A DNA stretch of 64,000 bases from an uncultured Erythrobacter sp. GTDB taxonomy: Bacteria; Pseudomonadota; Alphaproteobacteria; Sphingomonadales; Sphingomonadaceae. Within the stretch, counting starts at the first letter, position 1, and each line of letters starts with the position of its first letter. Positions 1 to 9,248 of the stretch are shown in pieces. Below the pieces are notes generated by a model. It was given only the letters and a program-made list of their open reading frames with translations, did no database searches and was not told where the DNA came from. Both the position numbers and the translations under genes were made by a program. The DNA lies in contig CALBWA010000016.1 of assembly GCA_937969505.1 (NCBI GenBank), positions 37,650 through 101,649 on the forward strand, read 5' to 3'.

Positions 1-803
1 CTGACGAAGCGAGTCTTGACCGTTACTCTTGGGTTTTCGCTGGAAGCCAACGCCGCATCGCGAGCATTTGAGACCAGATTGATCAAAACCTGCTCCAGCG
101 CGTCTTGGCTAGCCAGAACAGCGGGAAGTGAAGGATCAAATTCTTCCACTATATCGACCTGCTGATCGCTGGCGGCGCGCACTGTGGCAATCGCAGATCG
201 CACGACTTCATGCAGATTGCATGGGGCAACGGGATCAGGCGTACTCCTACCCAATTGCTGCATCCGGTCGATCAGCCGCGCAATCCGGTCAACCTCGGTC
301 GTGATCATGACAGCAAGCGAGCGATCCTGAGGCTGCAACTTGCGCCCGGCAAGCTGTGCTGCCCCGCGAATGGCGGACAGGGGGTTCTTGATCTCGTGAG
401 CCAAAATTGATGGCGCGCCGAGCGTCACTGCTTCGTCCTGGTCAGGCTGGGAGGTATCATCGCGGCCTGCATCAGACATAGTCATAACACTCCAACCGGG
501 ATGTCCGGAGCTGGGTGAAATGGTCAAATTGATCTGCCTTGTCCCACTACCAGTTTCCATAGTGACATCGCGCGCCACCAGCGCGGCATCAGGTTCCGTC
601 AATTTCCCGCGAACACGGTCACTTGCGATCTGCAAACTATCAAGCAAAGGCTGACCGACCAGCCGCTTGGCGCTTTTGCCTAACATGGTTTCAGCTGCCT
701 GATTGGCCTCGGCTATTCTGCCTGCAGGGTCGATCAACAACATGGCGAAGATCAACCCGCCAATTTGCGCGGCGGGATCGGGGCCGACAGTGCCTGAAGT
801 CAC
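1..803 (-). CDS. ntrB: Nitrogen regulation sensor histidine kinase NtrB (3' part outside window)
   Basis: Two-component sensor kinase that phosphorylates NtrC according to nitrogen status; soluble and PII-controlled in the family. The visible 267 codons hold an N-terminal PAS-like segment (about residues 10-110), the phospho-acceptor H box with HEIKNPL, the second dimerisation helix and the start of the ATPase lobe with the N-box NLVSNARDA; the rest lies beyond base 1. I chose a GTG start at 803 because it overlaps the dusB stop as GTGA, which implies translational coupling, and because the sequence reads as NtrB from there. The dusB-ntrB order is classical in alphaproteobacteria (nifR3-ntrB-ntrC), so ntrC probably follows outside. 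Identity is firm; only the exact start is uncertain. Confidence 0.9.
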   Translation of the reverse strand, partial: MTSGTVGPDPAAQIGGLIFAMLLIDPAGRIAEANQAAETMLGKSAKRLVGQPLLDSLQIASDRVRGKLTEPDAALVARDVTMETGSGTRQINLTISPSSGHPGWSVMTMSDAGRDDTSQPDQDEAVTLGAPSILAHEIKNPLSAIRGAAQLAGRKLQPQDRSLAVMITTEVDRIARLIDRMQQLGRSTPDPVAPCNLHEVVRSAIATVRAASDQQVDIVEEFDPSLPAVLASQDALEQVLINLVSNARDAALASSENPRVTVKTRFV

Positions 804-1816
804 GCAGCTCGCCGCCGCAGGAAAGGTTCGTAAAAACGCTCGATCTCTGCCAACACATGGTCTGCGTCATCAATGAAATTCGCTTTATTGCGAAACTCTG
901 CCGAGCCATGCATGCCCTTGGTATACCAGCCCAGATGCTTGCGGGCGATTTTTGTGCCTACATCTCGGCCGTAATGCTCAAGCATACCGTTGTAATGTTC
1001 GACCAGTACTCGATATTGCTCATCAAAAGTGGGCGTTTCCAGCTTCTCGCCGGTTCTCCACCAATGCATGATCTGACCAAGCAGCCAAGGCTTTCCATAG
1101 GCGCCCCGCCCGACCATCAGGCCGTCAGCGCCAGATTGTTCCAGAGCTTTAGCAGCGTCATCAATTCCGCAGATGTCGCCATTGACGATCACGGGAATAT
1201 TCACCGCGTCCTTGACCTTGCGGATAAAGCTCCAATCCGCACTGCCCTTGTACATCTGGTTTCGTGTCCGGCCATGAACGGTGATCATCTTTACACCCAA
1301 GTCCTCTGCAATGCGTGCCATCTCGGGAGCATTCAGGCTGGCATGATCCCACCCCATTCGCATTTTCACAGTGACCGGAACTTTTACGGCCTTGACCGTT
1401 GCTTCCATCAACTTCGTTGCGAGCGGCACTTCGCGCATCAGGGCTGAGCCGGCCAGTTGGCCAACAACCTTCCGCACCGGGCAACCAAAATTGATGTCGA
1501 TGATGGCAGCGCCATTGCCTTCCTGGAGCTTGGCAGCTTCACCCATGCTGCCCGGGTCGCAACCTACCAATTGCATCGAAACCGGTTCTTCGCTTGCGTG
1601 CCATTCCGCCTTTTGTACCGATTGGCGCGTTTCGCGGATCGCAGCTTCACTTGCGATCATCTCGGTGACATTGAGGCCTGAACCGTAGCGTCGCACCAGC
1701 GTACGGAATGGCTTGTCGGTCACGCCTGTCATCGGCGCAAGCAGCACCGGTTCGGCAATTTCGACATTGCCGATCATCATCGGTTTCATAGCCGGAGGCT
1801 TGGGTGAATCGGTCAT
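800..1816 (-). CDS. dusB: tRNA-dihydrouridine synthase DusB (NifR3)
   Basis: FMN enzyme that reduces specific uridines of the tRNA D-loop to dihydrouridine. The 338-residue product starts its TIM barrel with [14 protein letters not shown] and carries the catalytic-cysteine segment INFGCP (about residue 105) and the FMN/tRNA-binding segment TVHGRTR; length is normal for the family. The open frame extends upstream to 1906 across the divergent ispDF start, but the ATG at 1816 leaves a 77-base divergent spacer and fits family length, so I chose it. No strong Shine-Dalgarno is visible. It is coupled to ntrB by a 4-base overlap. The assignment to the DusB subgroup rests on the ntrB neighbour and general similarity. 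Confidence 0.92.
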   Translation of the reverse strand: MTDSPKPPAMKPMMIGNVEIAEPVLLAPMTGVTDKPFRTLVRRYGSGLNVTEMIASEAAIRETRQSVQKAEWHASEEPVSMQLVGCDPGSMGEAAKLQEGNGAAIIDINFGCPVRKVVGQLAGSALMREVPLATKLMEATVKAVKVPVTVKMRMGWDHASLNAPEMARIAEDLGVKMITVHGRTRNQMYKGSADWSFIRKVKDAVNIPVIVNGDICGIDDAAKALEQSGADGLMVGRGAYGKPWLLGQIMHWWRTGEKLETPTFDEQYRVLVEHYNGMLEHYGRDVGTKIARKHLGWYTKGMHGSAEFRNKANFIDDADHVLAEIERFYEPFLRRRAA

Positions 1817-1893
1817 TGTTCTACGGTGCCTAAAATTTAGGCAGCGCATAGTGGATTGCGCAATAACCGTCCAGTCCCTAAGCGCGGCAGTCC

Positions 1894-3078
1894 ATGTCTG
1901 AAGCATCCGCCCTCCCCCCCTTTGCTGCTATAATTGTGGCTGCTGGAAAAGGGTTGCGTGCTGGTGGTGATACACCAAAGCAATTTGCTCAATATCGCGG
2001 CAAGCCTCTGATTCGCCATTCTGCCGAGGCTTTGCTTGCTGCCGGGTGCGAGCAGCTGGTCATACTGATTCCAGAAGATGGCGAAGACAAAGCGCAAAGC
2101 GCGCTGATAGGTCTGTCCGGGTTTAATCTGGTAATCGGTGGGGAAACGCGGCAGCAATCGGTTCGCAATGGTCTTGAATCGCTAGCAAGTTCAAATAGCT
2201 CCATTGCCAATGTTCTCATTCATGATGCCGCCAGACCCGATCTGCCATTATCCATTATTATGCAGTTGCGAACTGCCTTGCTTGCCAATTCCGGCGTGAT
2301 TCCAGTCCTACCAGTTGTGGACAGCCTAGCTGTGGAAACTGACGGACAAATGGCTGGCACTGCAAATCGTGAAGCCCTGCGGCGAGTTCAGACACCCCAG
2401 GCTTTCCGTTTTGCCGATATTCTAAAGGCTCACCGGGCCTGGAGTGGGCCATGCGATGCTGGAGATGACGCGCAGGTCATGCTCGCCAATGGGGGCAAGA
2501 TTGCCCTTTTGGACGGAGATGAAAGGCTGAAGAAAATGACATTTGCGCAAGACCTTCGCCCCGCGAACCAATTGGACAACCAACAAAATTGCACACATCC
2601 ACCAATGCGAGTTGGCACAGGTTTTGATGTTCATCGGTTGGTTGCCGACGAAGAATTGTGGTTGTGCGGTTTGAAAATCGATCACGACAAGGGGTTGGCC
2701 GGGCACAGCGATGCAGATGTCGCGCTGCATTGCGTAGTCGACGCCTTGCTGGGTGCCATAGGAGAGGGCGATATTGGCACCCATTTTCCACCCAGCGATC
2801 CCCAGTGGAATGGTGCTGCATCACCACTGTTTCTTGAGCATGCAGTTAAGCTTGTGGCGCGCGCGGGTTACCGCGTCGGGAATGTTGATCTGACCATTAT
2901 TTGCGAGGAACCCAAAATCGGCCCGCATCGGGACGCCATGCGCAAAAATCTGGCGGAACTGCTGCAAGCAGACCAAAGTTTGGTCAGCGTCAAGGCTACC
3001 ACCACAGAACGGCTCGGATTCACTGGACGCGGAGAAGGCATTGCCGCTCAAGCCATCGTCAGCATCATAGCGTTGTAA
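1894..3078 (+). CDS. ispDF: Bifunctional IspD/IspF of the MEP isoprenoid pathway
   Basis: Fusion enzyme of the non-mevalonate pathway. The N-terminal half (about residues 8-230) is the CDP-ME synthase IspD, with the glycine/lysine signature [16 protein letters not shown]. The C-terminal half (from about residue 238) is the MEcPP synthase IspF, with GTGFDVHRL (metal-binding Asp and His) and the substrate-loop segment [10 protein letters not shown]. The two reactions flank IspE in the pathway, so the fusion joins non-consecutive steps, which is common in alphaproteobacteria. At 394 residues it has normal fusion length. It diverges from dusB and is followed after 16 bases by the CinA-type gene, probably co-transcribed. 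Confidence 0.95.
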   Translation: MSEASALPPFAAIIVAAGKGLRAGGDTPKQFAQYRGKPLIRHSAEALLAAGCEQLVILIPEDGEDKAQSALIGLSGFNLVIGGETRQQSVRNGLESLASSNSSIANVLIHDAARPDLPLSIIMQLRTALLANSGVIPVLPVVDSLAVETDGQMAGTANREALRRVQTPQAFRFADILKAHRAWSGPCDAGDDAQVMLANGGKIALLDGDERLKKMTFAQDLRPANQLDNQQNCTHPPMRVGTGFDVHRLVADEELWLCGLKIDHDKGLAGHSDADVALHCVVDALLGAIGEGDIGTHFPPSDPQWNGAASPLFLEHAVKLVARAGYRVGNVDLTIICEEPKIGPHRDAMRKNLAELLQADQSLVSVKATTTERLGFTGRGEGIAAQAIVSIIAL

Positions 3079-3094
3079 CAAGCAGGATTAGTCA

Positions 3095-3598
3095 ATGGAC
3101 AAAGACCGAATGCTCTCTCGTGAGATCACTGATCTGGCGCAACGCGTTGTCGAAGAGAACGCTAAGATTGGCCGCAGGATAGCATTAGCAGAAAGCTGCA
3201 CAGGCGGTCTCGTGGCAGCTGCGCTGACCGAGGTTCCTGGATCGTCTGCCGTTCTTGATCGTGGTTTTGTAACCTATTCAAACGAAGCAAAGATGCAGAG
3301 CCTGAATGTGGCAAGCGACATCATCGAAACATTTGGAGCCGTCTCAATCGCTTGTGTCTGGGCAATGGCAGCTGGCGCACTTGCAAAAAGCGAAGCAGAC
3401 GTGGCCATCGCGATCAGCGGTGTCGCTGGTCCGGGTGGGGGAACAAAGCTCAAACCGGTAGGGACAGTGGTTTTCGCGCGCGCCGTCAAAGATTCACAGA
3501 GTGAGCCTGAGGGTGAGTTGAAGAGTTTCGGCGACCTAACACGCGCCGAAATCCGCCATCAGGCGACAGTATGCGCGCTGGAATTGCTGCTGCCGTAA
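3095..3598 (+). CDS. CinA C-terminal family protein, nicotinamide-nucleotide amidase (PncC-like)
   Basis: Stand-alone CinA C-terminal domain of 167 residues. Family members deamidate nicotinamide mononucleotide to nicotinate mononucleotide in NAD recycling. The hallmark ALAESCTGG lies near residue 30 and GVAGPGGGTKLKPVGTV near residues 110-126. It sits 16 bases after ispDF and overlaps the 3' end of the convergent ratA-like gene by 40 bases, so the two coding ends share DNA. The family call is firm; the amidase reaction is inferred from characterised homologues. Confidence 0.88.
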   Translation: MDKDRMLSREITDLAQRVVEENAKIGRRIALAESCTGGLVAAALTEVPGSSAVLDRGFVTYSNEAKMQSLNVASDIIETFGAVSIACVWAMAAGALAKSEADVAIAISGVAGPGGGTKLKPVGTVVFARAVKDSQSEPEGELKSFGDLTRAEIRHQATVCALELLLP

Positions 3599-4020
3599 AG
3601 CTGCGCTGCTCGCGCTTCGAACGCTTCAACCATCTTGCGGAAGGCCCTGTCAAAATACTGTCCGGCCAATGCTTCGAAAACACGGCTTTTGAAGGTAAAG
3701 TCGACGCAGAAAAACACCTCGCACCCGCCATCCTGCAGAGGTGTGAAGGTCCATTTGTTGTCGAGATCACGTAACGGACCATCAACATAATGCACATTGA
3801 TTTCGACCGGACGAACCTTCTGAACTTTCGAGGTGAATTTCTCACGCAATGACTTGAAACCGACCACCATGTCGGCGATCATTTCGTTCTCGCCATCTGA
3901 TCGAACACGGGTAGCGATGACCCAGGGCAGGAATTCTCCATAGCGCCCAACATCGGCCACCAGATCAAACATCTGTTCGGCGCTATATGGAAGGCGCCTG
4001 GTTTCCTGAATACCTGGCAT
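3559..4020 (-). CDS. RatA/Coq10-type START-domain protein
   Basis: Small polyketide-cyclase/START-fold protein of 153 residues. Bacterial members are called RatA (reported as a ribosome-association toxin in E. coli), while mitochondrial Coq10 binds ubiquinone. The typical opening ETRRLPYSAEQMFDLVADV and the FLPW segment are visible. It lies 12 bases downstream of lipA on the same strand, almost certainly in one operon, as in many alphaproteobacteria. The constant pairing with respiratory or lipoate genes favours a quinone-related role over toxicity, but that is inference. Its last 40 bases overlap the convergent CinA-family gene. Confidence 0.85.
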   Translation of the reverse strand: MPGIQETRRLPYSAEQMFDLVADVGRYGEFLPWVIATRVRSDGENEMIADMVVGFKSLREKFTSKVQKVRPVEINVHYVDGPLRDLDNKWTFTPLQDGGCEVFFCVDFTFKSRVFEALAGQYFDRAFRKMVEAFEARAAQLYGSSNSSAHTVA

Positions 4021-4032
4021 ACCTAGGCTCGC

Positions 4033-4989
4033 CTAGCGGGAGACTTTGGCGTTTTGTTTTGCCAGCTTTTCAGCGCGAGCAGCCTTCATTTGGGCAAAAT
4101 CATCACCTGCATGATAGCTTGAGCGTGTCAGCGGACTGGAGGCAACTTGAAGAAAGCCCTTGGCCCTTGCAATCGAGCCGTACGCGTCGAATGCCTTTGG
4201 CGTTACAAATTCCTCAACCTTGGCATGCCGCGGGGTTGGTTGAAGATACTGGCCCATCGTGATGAAATCGACTTCTGCACTACGCATGTCGTCCATGACC
4301 TGATGTACCTCGAGGCGTTGCTCGCCCAGTCCCAGCATGATGCCTGATTTGGTGAAGATCATTGGATCGTGCCGTTTGACCTCCTCCAGCAGACGAAGCG
4401 AAGCGTAGTAACGCGCGCCCGGGCGAATCGTGGGATAGAGTCTGGGAACGGTTTCCAGATTGTGATTGTAGACATCCGGCCCCGCCTCGCAAATGGCTTC
4501 GACAGCTGGACGCATCTTGCCACGAAAATCGGGTGTCAGAATCTCAATAGTCGTATCTGGCGTATTGCGCCGCAAAGCTTCGATCACTTTCACGAACTGA
4601 CCAGCTCCACCGTCGGGCAGATCGTCGCGATCGACACTGGTGATTACGATATGCTCCAGCCCCATCTTGGCTGCGGCAATCGCTGTATGCTCCGGCTCGA
4701 GCGGATCGACCTTGCGTGGCATGCCCGTTTTGACGTTGCAGAACGCACATGCGCGTGTGCAAACATCACCAAGGATCATGACGGTGGCATGTTTCTTGGT
4801 CCAACATTCCCCGATGTTGGGACAGGCCGCCTCTTCACAAACTGTGTTCAGGTTCAGCTCGCGCATCAACTTGCGCGTTTCGTTGTACCCTTTGCTGACT
4901 GGCGCGCGTACGCGAATCCAGTCGGGTTTGCGCTGGCGTGCCGGGCGATCTTCCGGAGTCGCGGGTGGAACCGTGGACAGGTCGTTCAT
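4033..4989 (-). CDS. lipA: Lipoyl synthase
   Basis: Radical-SAM enzyme inserting two sulfurs into octanoyl-lipoyl domains, including the lipoyl domain on the PdhB encoded here at 18404. Two iron-sulfur motifs are visible: the auxiliary-cluster cysteines in [12 protein letters not shown] and the radical-SAM motif in CTRACAFC (CxxxCxxC). The product from the ATG at 4989 is 318 residues, normal for LipA. A GTG nine bases upstream (4998) is an alternative start; neither has a strong ribosome site. It is divergent from sbtA and upstream of the ratA-like gene. Confidence 0.95.
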   Translation of the reverse strand: MNDLSTVPPATPEDRPARQRKPDWIRVRAPVSKGYNETRKLMRELNLNTVCEEAACPNIGECWTKKHATVMILGDVCTRACAFCNVKTGMPRKVDPLEPEHTAIAAAKMGLEHIVITSVDRDDLPDGGAGQFVKVIEALRRNTPDTTIEILTPDFRGKMRPAVEAICEAGPDVYNHNLETVPRLYPTIRPGARYYASLRLLEEVKRHDPMIFTKSGIMLGLGEQRLEVHQVMDDMRSAEVDFITMGQYLQPTPRHAKVEEFVTPKAFDAYGSIARAKGFLQVASSPLTRSSYHAGDDFAQMKAARAEKLAKQNAKVSR

Positions 4990-5069
4990 GGTTCTCACTT
5001 AGGCAATGGTGTTGATGGGCGCAATGGGCCCGCTTGCCGAATTACGTATGCTCGGCTAGTCGCAATATT

Positions 5070-6056
5070 ATGGATGCAAGCGCTCTTCAGACCTTCACGT
5101 CTCCGGTAATATTGTTTTTCGTTTTGGGTATTCTTGCAGCTTTTGCTCGCTCGGACCTTGCCATACCAGAGGCTATTGCGAAGGGCATGTCGCTTTATCT
5201 GATGGCTGCAATTGGCATGAAAGGCGGAGTAGCAGTATCGGAATCGGGCATCGATGCCAACGTTCTGACCGCCCTTGGCCTCGGAATCGCGGCAAGCTTC
5301 GTTATGCCTTTCTTCGCCTATGCATTGCTCAAGGGCTTCGGAAAGCTTGACCGATTGAATGCGGGCGCTGTCGCGGCGCATTATGGCTCAGTCAGCGTCG
5401 TTACCTTTGTGACAGCGGTCGAAATACTCGAAATCCAAGGCAAGCCGCCTGGCGGCTATATGGTGGCTGTGATGGCGGCGATGGAAACACCTGCCATATT
5501 AACGGGCCTGATGCTGGCTCGCGGCCTTGGGTCAAAAGGTGGGGGCCAATCCACCGGCGAAATGCTGCACGAAGTGTTTTTCAACTCTTCAGTAGTACTC
5601 TTGCTGGGCGCGTTTGCCATCGGCATCGTCAGTGGTGCACAAGGCTTTGCCGAAGTCAGTCCATTCTTCCAAGCGGGTTTCAAGGGTGTTCTTTGTATCT
5701 TCCTGCTCGACATGGGTTTGATTGCGGCCCGCCGCATCATGGACGCAAGAGCGGTAACCTGGCGACTGGCAGCGATTGCAATTGCTGTGCCGCTCGTAAA
5801 CGGCGTTATCGGCACATCCGCAGCGGTTGCTCTCGGTCTTGATGTCGGATCGGCGGCTGCGCTCGGCGTATTGTGCGCCAGTGCAAGCTATATTGCTGTG
5901 CCGGCGGCTATGCGGCTTGCGCTGCCCGAGGCTGATCCAGGTATTTATCTCACTATGTCGCTCAGCATCACCTTTCCATTCAACATTCTCATCAATATCG
6001 GCCTGATCAGCGCGCTGGCAACGGCTCTGACCGGGGCAGGAGCAGGACCGCCATGA
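5070..6056 (+). CDS. sbtA: SbtA-family sodium-dependent bicarbonate transporter
   Basis: Hydrophobic 328-residue protein with about ten membrane segments, recognised as SbtA (DUF897) by the conserved AAHYGSVSVVTFVTAVE segment and the paired repeat architecture. In cyanobacteria SbtA imports bicarbonate with sodium for carbon concentration. The open frame begins earlier, but the ATG at 5070 removes a non-conserved 12-residue extension. The stop overlaps the SbtB-like start as ATGA, and carbonic anhydrase follows, forming a three-gene inorganic-carbon unit. A heterotrophic or photoheterotrophic host would use it to supply carboxylases; the transport substrate is inferred from the family. Confidence 0.88.
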   Translation: MDASALQTFTSPVILFFVLGILAAFARSDLAIPEAIAKGMSLYLMAAIGMKGGVAVSESGIDANVLTALGLGIAASFVMPFFAYALLKGFGKLDRLNAGAVAAHYGSVSVVTFVTAVEILEIQGKPPGGYMVAVMAAMETPAILTGLMLARGLGSKGGGQSTGEMLHEVFFNSSVVLLLGAFAIGIVSGAQGFAEVSPFFQAGFKGVLCIFLLDMGLIAARRIMDARAVTWRLAAIAIAVPLVNGVIGTSAAVALGLDVGSAAALGVLCASASYIAVPAAMRLALPEADPGIYLTMSLSITFPFNILINIGLISALATALTGAGAGPP

Positions 6057-6361
6057 TTGAAACCGTGATCCGCAAACGAATTGAGATTCTCACTGACTCC
6101 GCTTTGGTAAAGCGCGTTACCGATGCCATTGACCGTGCCGAAATTACCGGGTGGACCGTGACACCCGTCAGTTCTGGAAAAGGGCGCGAGGGGAAATGGC
6201 GCGAAGAGCGAGTGATGGGGACAGACAAGGTTTTCGTTTTGACTATCGCCCCTCAGGATAAAGCCATGGCGCTTGCTGAAGACATCGCTCCACTGCTGAC
6301 CACACACGGCTTCTTGCTCACGATGTGGGATGTGGAGGTGATCCGGGGCGAGCGTTTCTGA
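6053..6361 (+). CDS. SbtB-like PII-family regulator of SbtA
   Basis: A 102-residue protein with the PII-like ferredoxin fold pattern (beta-alpha-beta twice), directly coupled to sbtA by a 4-base overlap. SbtB in cyanobacteria binds adenyl nucleotides, including cAMP, and gates SbtA. I see the conserved-looking segment GWTVTPVSSGKGREG, where nucleotide-binding residues lie in PII proteins. There is no C-terminal CGPxGC redox hairpin of the kind some cyanobacterial SbtBs carry; this one ends in DVEVIRGERF. The call rests on fold pattern plus position between sbtA and a carbonic anhydrase gene. Confidence 0.8.
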   Translation: MIETVIRKRIEILTDSALVKRVTDAIDRAEITGWTVTPVSSGKGREGKWREERVMGTDKVFVLTIAPQDKAMALAEDIAPLLTTHGFLLTMWDVEVIRGERF

Positions 6362-7011
6362 TGCCTGAATTTGCAGAATTGGTAAAAGGGTACCAACGCT
6401 TCCTCAAAGACACCTATCCCGCCGAGCGCGAGAAGTTTGATGAAACCGTCCGCAATGGCCAGCACCCGAAGCTGATGGTGATCGGTTGTTCGGACAGCAG
6501 GGTTGGTCCCGAGCATATTTTTGACGTTGATCCGGGAGAGATTTTCGTTCTGCGCAATGTCGCAGCACTTGTCCCACCGTTCGAGACTACAAAGGGCATG
6601 CATGGAGTTTCAGCGGCGATTGAATTTGCCGTGCAGTTTCTTGAAGTAAAGCAAATCTTGGTGCTGGGCCACGGGCGCTGCGGCGGCTGCAAAGCTGCAC
6701 TCGATCAGAGCTTGGCGGAGGCTGAACCTGGTAGCGGTGGATTTGTCGCTGGCTGGATAACCATGCTCGATAAGGTGCGCGCCGAAGTTATCGAAGAACA
6801 TGGCCACGATGGCCGCGCTGCAGAACTGGCGATGGAACATGCAGCAGTAAGGCAATCGATTGCCAATCTCCGTACATTCCCTTGGATCCGCGAGAAAGAG
6901 GCGGCCGGAAAATTGAAACTGCGCGGTGCTCATTTTGCCATCAGTGGGGGGATGTTGAGCGCGTTGGATGACGATGGCATATCGTTCCAACCGGTTGTCG
7001 ACGGTATCTGA
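6361..7011 (+). CDS. Beta-class carbonic anhydrase
   Basis: Zinc enzyme interconverting CO2 and bicarbonate. The 216-residue product shows the zinc and catalytic signatures in order: IGCSDSR (Cys ligand and the Asp-Arg dyad) near residue 40 and LGHGRCGGC (His and Cys ligands) near residues 100-106. The start at 6361 overlaps the previous stop by one base (TGATG), so it is the third coupled gene of the sbtA-sbtB-CA operon. No signal peptide is seen, so it is cytoplasmic and would equilibrate imported bicarbonate with CO2. The open frame extends 12 codons upstream into the preceding gene, which I rejected. Confidence 0.93.
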   Translation: MPEFAELVKGYQRFLKDTYPAEREKFDETVRNGQHPKLMVIGCSDSRVGPEHIFDVDPGEIFVLRNVAALVPPFETTKGMHGVSAAIEFAVQFLEVKQILVLGHGRCGGCKAALDQSLAEAEPGSGGFVAGWITMLDKVRAEVIEEHGHDGRAAELAMEHAAVRQSIANLRTFPWIREKEAAGKLKLRGAHFAISGGMLSALDDDGISFQPVVDGI

Positions 7012-7069
7012 CGGGGTCCGGTCTTATTATCGCTTGCTCCTTGCCGGTTGCGCGCCCATTTGATGTTGC

Positions 7070-7798
7070 ATGGCTGAAATAGAACTCAAGAACATCGCGC
7101 TGCTTATTGATGCAGACAACACGACTCCCGATGGGATTGATCCGGTGCTGACGGTTATGGCGGAGTTGGGTCAGGTCAATATTCGTCGCGCCTACGGCAA
7201 TTTTGCCAAGGACAACCTGGCCCGTTGGGACAAGATTACAAACCGTTTCGGAATCAGACCTCAGCAGCAATTTGATGTGTCAAAAGGCAAGAATGCGACC
7301 GATATGGCAATGACAATCGATGCAATCGATCTGCTGTATCAGGGCAAGGTTGACGGGTTCGGGATCATGACATCGGATAGCGACTTTACGCCATTGGTCA
7401 CCCGTCTGCGACAGGATGGAATTCTGGTTTATGGATTTGGCGAAGCAAAGACCCCGCCCGCTTTCAAGTCGGTCTGCACACGATTCATTGATATTAAGCA
7501 GCTTATTGCGAGCTATGCAGCAGACAAGCCAGGCGAGCGCAAGTCGGCCCGTCATGAAAGCGGAGGGGCGGTCGATGAGGAATTGATGGAGTTGATCACA
7601 GCTGCTTATTCCGAGGCCAAGCGTGATGAGCAGGGTTATGCCAAATTACAGCAGGTAGGTCAGATTGCGGGTAACAGGTCCAGTTTCGACGTGCGCAATT
7701 ATGGCTTCAAAAACCTGTCTGATCTGTTCGGCGCACTGGATAATTTCTCAATGGATCGGCGAGACGATAATCAGATTTTCGTAAAGCGACTTCGCTGA
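7070..7798 (+). CDS. NYN (LabA/DUF88) domain protein with C-terminal LOTUS/OST-HTH domain
   Basis: A 242-residue protein. The N-terminal NYN domain has the PIN-like acidic signature LLIDADNT near residues 11-18 and the downstream acidic segment TSDSDFTPLV near residue 104, expected to bind metal for RNA cleavage. The C-terminal 70 residues (from about 165) read as an OST-HTH/LOTUS RNA-binding domain, ending with the typical ...YGFKNLSDLFGAL pattern. Proteins of this layout are predicted RNases in many bacteria. It stands alone between the carbonic anhydrase gene and a convergent secreted-protein gene. Substrate unknown. Confidence 0.85.
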   Translation: MAEIELKNIALLIDADNTTPDGIDPVLTVMAELGQVNIRRAYGNFAKDNLARWDKITNRFGIRPQQQFDVSKGKNATDMAMTIDAIDLLYQGKVDGFGIMTSDSDFTPLVTRLRQDGILVYGFGEAKTPPAFKSVCTRFIDIKQLIASYAADKPGERKSARHESGGAVDEELMELITAAYSEAKRDEQGYAKLQQVGQIAGNRSSFDVRNYGFKNLSDLFGALDNFSMDRRDDNQIFVKRLR

Positions 7799-7815
7799 GC
7801 AAATACTTCGAATGC

Positions 7816-7856
7816 ACCAAAACAAACGGCGCGAACCTGAAGAGCAGGTCCGCGCC
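7816..7856 (-). terminator. Hairpin terminator between convergent genes
   Basis: An inverted repeat at 7828-7839 and 7845-7856 (12-base arms, one mismatch, loop AAGAG) lies between two convergent stops. On the minus strand it is followed by GTTTGTTTTGG, a reasonable U-rich tail for the 7896-9248 gene. On the plus strand the tail is not U-rich. Confidence 0.65.
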
Positions 7857-7895
7857 GCAGCTTTAGTGACCTCAAACTAAAAGAGGCCTTGAGCT

Positions 7896-9248
7896 TTAGG
7901 CTGTGGCAGGGGCTGGTACTGCACTGCTGCCTGACATTTTTTCAGCTGCATAGGCTGACCACAGCATAGCAATGGGCGCCCTGTTCCCTTGCACCTTTTC
8001 AAAGGTTTTCTTCGCTGCAGCGTAATTTCCCATGTCAAATTGAGCGATACCCAAACGCATCAGAACTTGCTGCCTATCAACGCCAGCCATATCCAGACTC
8101 TTGCTGTAGAATTCGGCTGCCTTTTCATTCTGGCCATAACTCAGGAAGGCATCGCCTGCAGCAACCACAGTCCGCAAACCAGCTGAGGATGATCGAGCAT
8201 CGCGTTCAAGTGCAGGCAGATCGGCCCGGTCGGCAGCAATGCGGCCTTCAGCAGTTTTCAGCGAGTCAGCCAAGAAAATATCGTCCCGACTTGCCCTACC
8301 ACTGGCATAGCCGCTTTTGATGATCTTTTCGACTTCCTTGGGAAGGCGGCGCGCGTCAGCAGCATCGACATACTCAATGTATTCCTGTTTGCCGACAAAG
8401 GTATCAATGCGATATCCAAGGCGCAGGAGGTCAAGCATTTCCGCCTGACTAAATGTACCTAGGTTGCGGGCGATATTGATTGCATCGCGCCAATTGCCTT
8501 GGCTGGGATAGTCCCCAATCCAGCCGACGACGTAATCGTATACATCTGGCGTAATCGAATTGTTGTAGGCGATACTCAAGCCGCGGCGGTACCACTGCTC
8601 CTCAACCGCAAGGCCAGCTGATTTTCGCTCAGCAATCGCCTGGTTAAGGAAATCGAGCCCAGCTCGATTGTTGCCCTCGCTGAAAAAGCTTTCAGACATG
8701 GCGATCCGCATGGAATCTGCGGTAATCGTGTCCGTGCTGAAATTCGCATCGATTGCCTTCTGCAGAAAACCGCGCGCTGCAGAATGGTCACTTGCAGCGT
8801 TCGCCAGCTGATAGGCAATGAAATTGAAGCGGCCAACTTGGTCGGCAGATGCCTTGCCGCTGTCGAGCATCATAGTCATGCCCTGCAACTGCAAAGCCTG
8901 ATCGCCCGACTTAACACCAACATTGTAAACCGCATTTCCGCCAACAAAGCGTTCGTCAATCGACTTGGCGAGCGCCACGACACCAGGTATCAGCGCAGCT
9001 GCACCGGTCACGTCATTGCCTTCGGCATTCACGATCGCCTGGAGGGGCTGATAGGCCTCGATAAACTCCTTCGAGTACTGCGGCTTTGCCTCTTCCTCGC
9101 CCTTCTTTTTCTTTTTCTTTTTCTGGGCGTGTGCAGGCTCAGCCACAGCGACCATGCTCACAGCGGTACCTGTGGCAAGCGCGATGGCTAAAGCAAAATG
9201 CGAGGCTGGCTTTGACCGAGCAAGTCGATTAGCAACGAAAAAACGCAT
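7896..9248 (-). CDS. Secreted/periplasmic repeat (TPR-like) protein, function unknown
   Basis: A 450-residue protein with a signal peptide: basic N-terminus, hydrophobic stretch and a likely cleavage after AEPAHA near residue 41. The mature protein would begin with Gln and a run of seven lysines followed by GEEE. The rest is helical with Ala-rich helix pairs spaced like tetratricopeptide repeats (for example near residues 385-420, GIAQFDMGNYAAAKKTFEKV). No enzymatic motif is seen. It is monocistronic, ends at a hairpin terminator and diverges from gyrA across a spacer of about 300 bases. Similar TPR proteins in Sphingomonadales are uncharacterised; a cell-envelope scaffold role is a guess. 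Confidence 0.7.
   Translation of the reverse strand: MRFFVANRLARSKPASHFALAIALATGTAVSMVAVAEPAHAQKKKKKKKGEEEAKPQYSKEFIEAYQPLQAIVNAEGNDVTGAAALIPGVVALAKSIDERFVGGNAVYNVGVKSGDQALQLQGMTMMLDSGKASADQVGRFNFIAYQLANAASDHSAARGFLQKAIDANFSTDTITADSMRIAMSESFFSEGNNRAGLDFLNQAIAERKSAGLAVEEQWYRRGLSIAYNNSITPDVYDYVVGWIGDYPSQGNWRDAINIARNLGTFSQAEMLDLLRLGYRIDTFVGKQEYIEYVDAADARRLPKEVEKIIKSGYASGRASRDDIFLADSLKTAEGRIAADRADLPALERDARSSSAGLRTVVAAGDAFLSYGQNEKAAEFYSKSLDMAGVDRQQVLMRLGIAQFDMGNYAAAKKTFEKVQGNRAPIAMLWSAYAAEKMSGSSAVPAPATA
9105..9123. repeat. Short CTTTTT hexamer run encoding polylysine
   Basis: Three consecutive C/T-only hexamers (plus-strand CTTTTT units) encode the lysine run just after the signal peptide of the minus-strand gene at 7896-9248. 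Homopurine runs of this kind are prone to replication slippage, though the present frame is open. Confidence 0.6.

Noticed and set aside
623..1447. Open frame of 274 codons on the plus strand
   Set aside because: Antisense to ntrB and dusB, both firmly recognised; no domain in the product.
3559..3598. Overlap of CinA-family and RatA-like genes as a possible annotation error
   Set aside because: Both frames hold to their stops with family-typical sequence up to near the end; a 40-base convergent overlap is acceptable.
4369..5109. 246-codon open frame on the plus strand
   Set aside because: Antisense to lipA, whose cysteine motifs are intact on the other strand.
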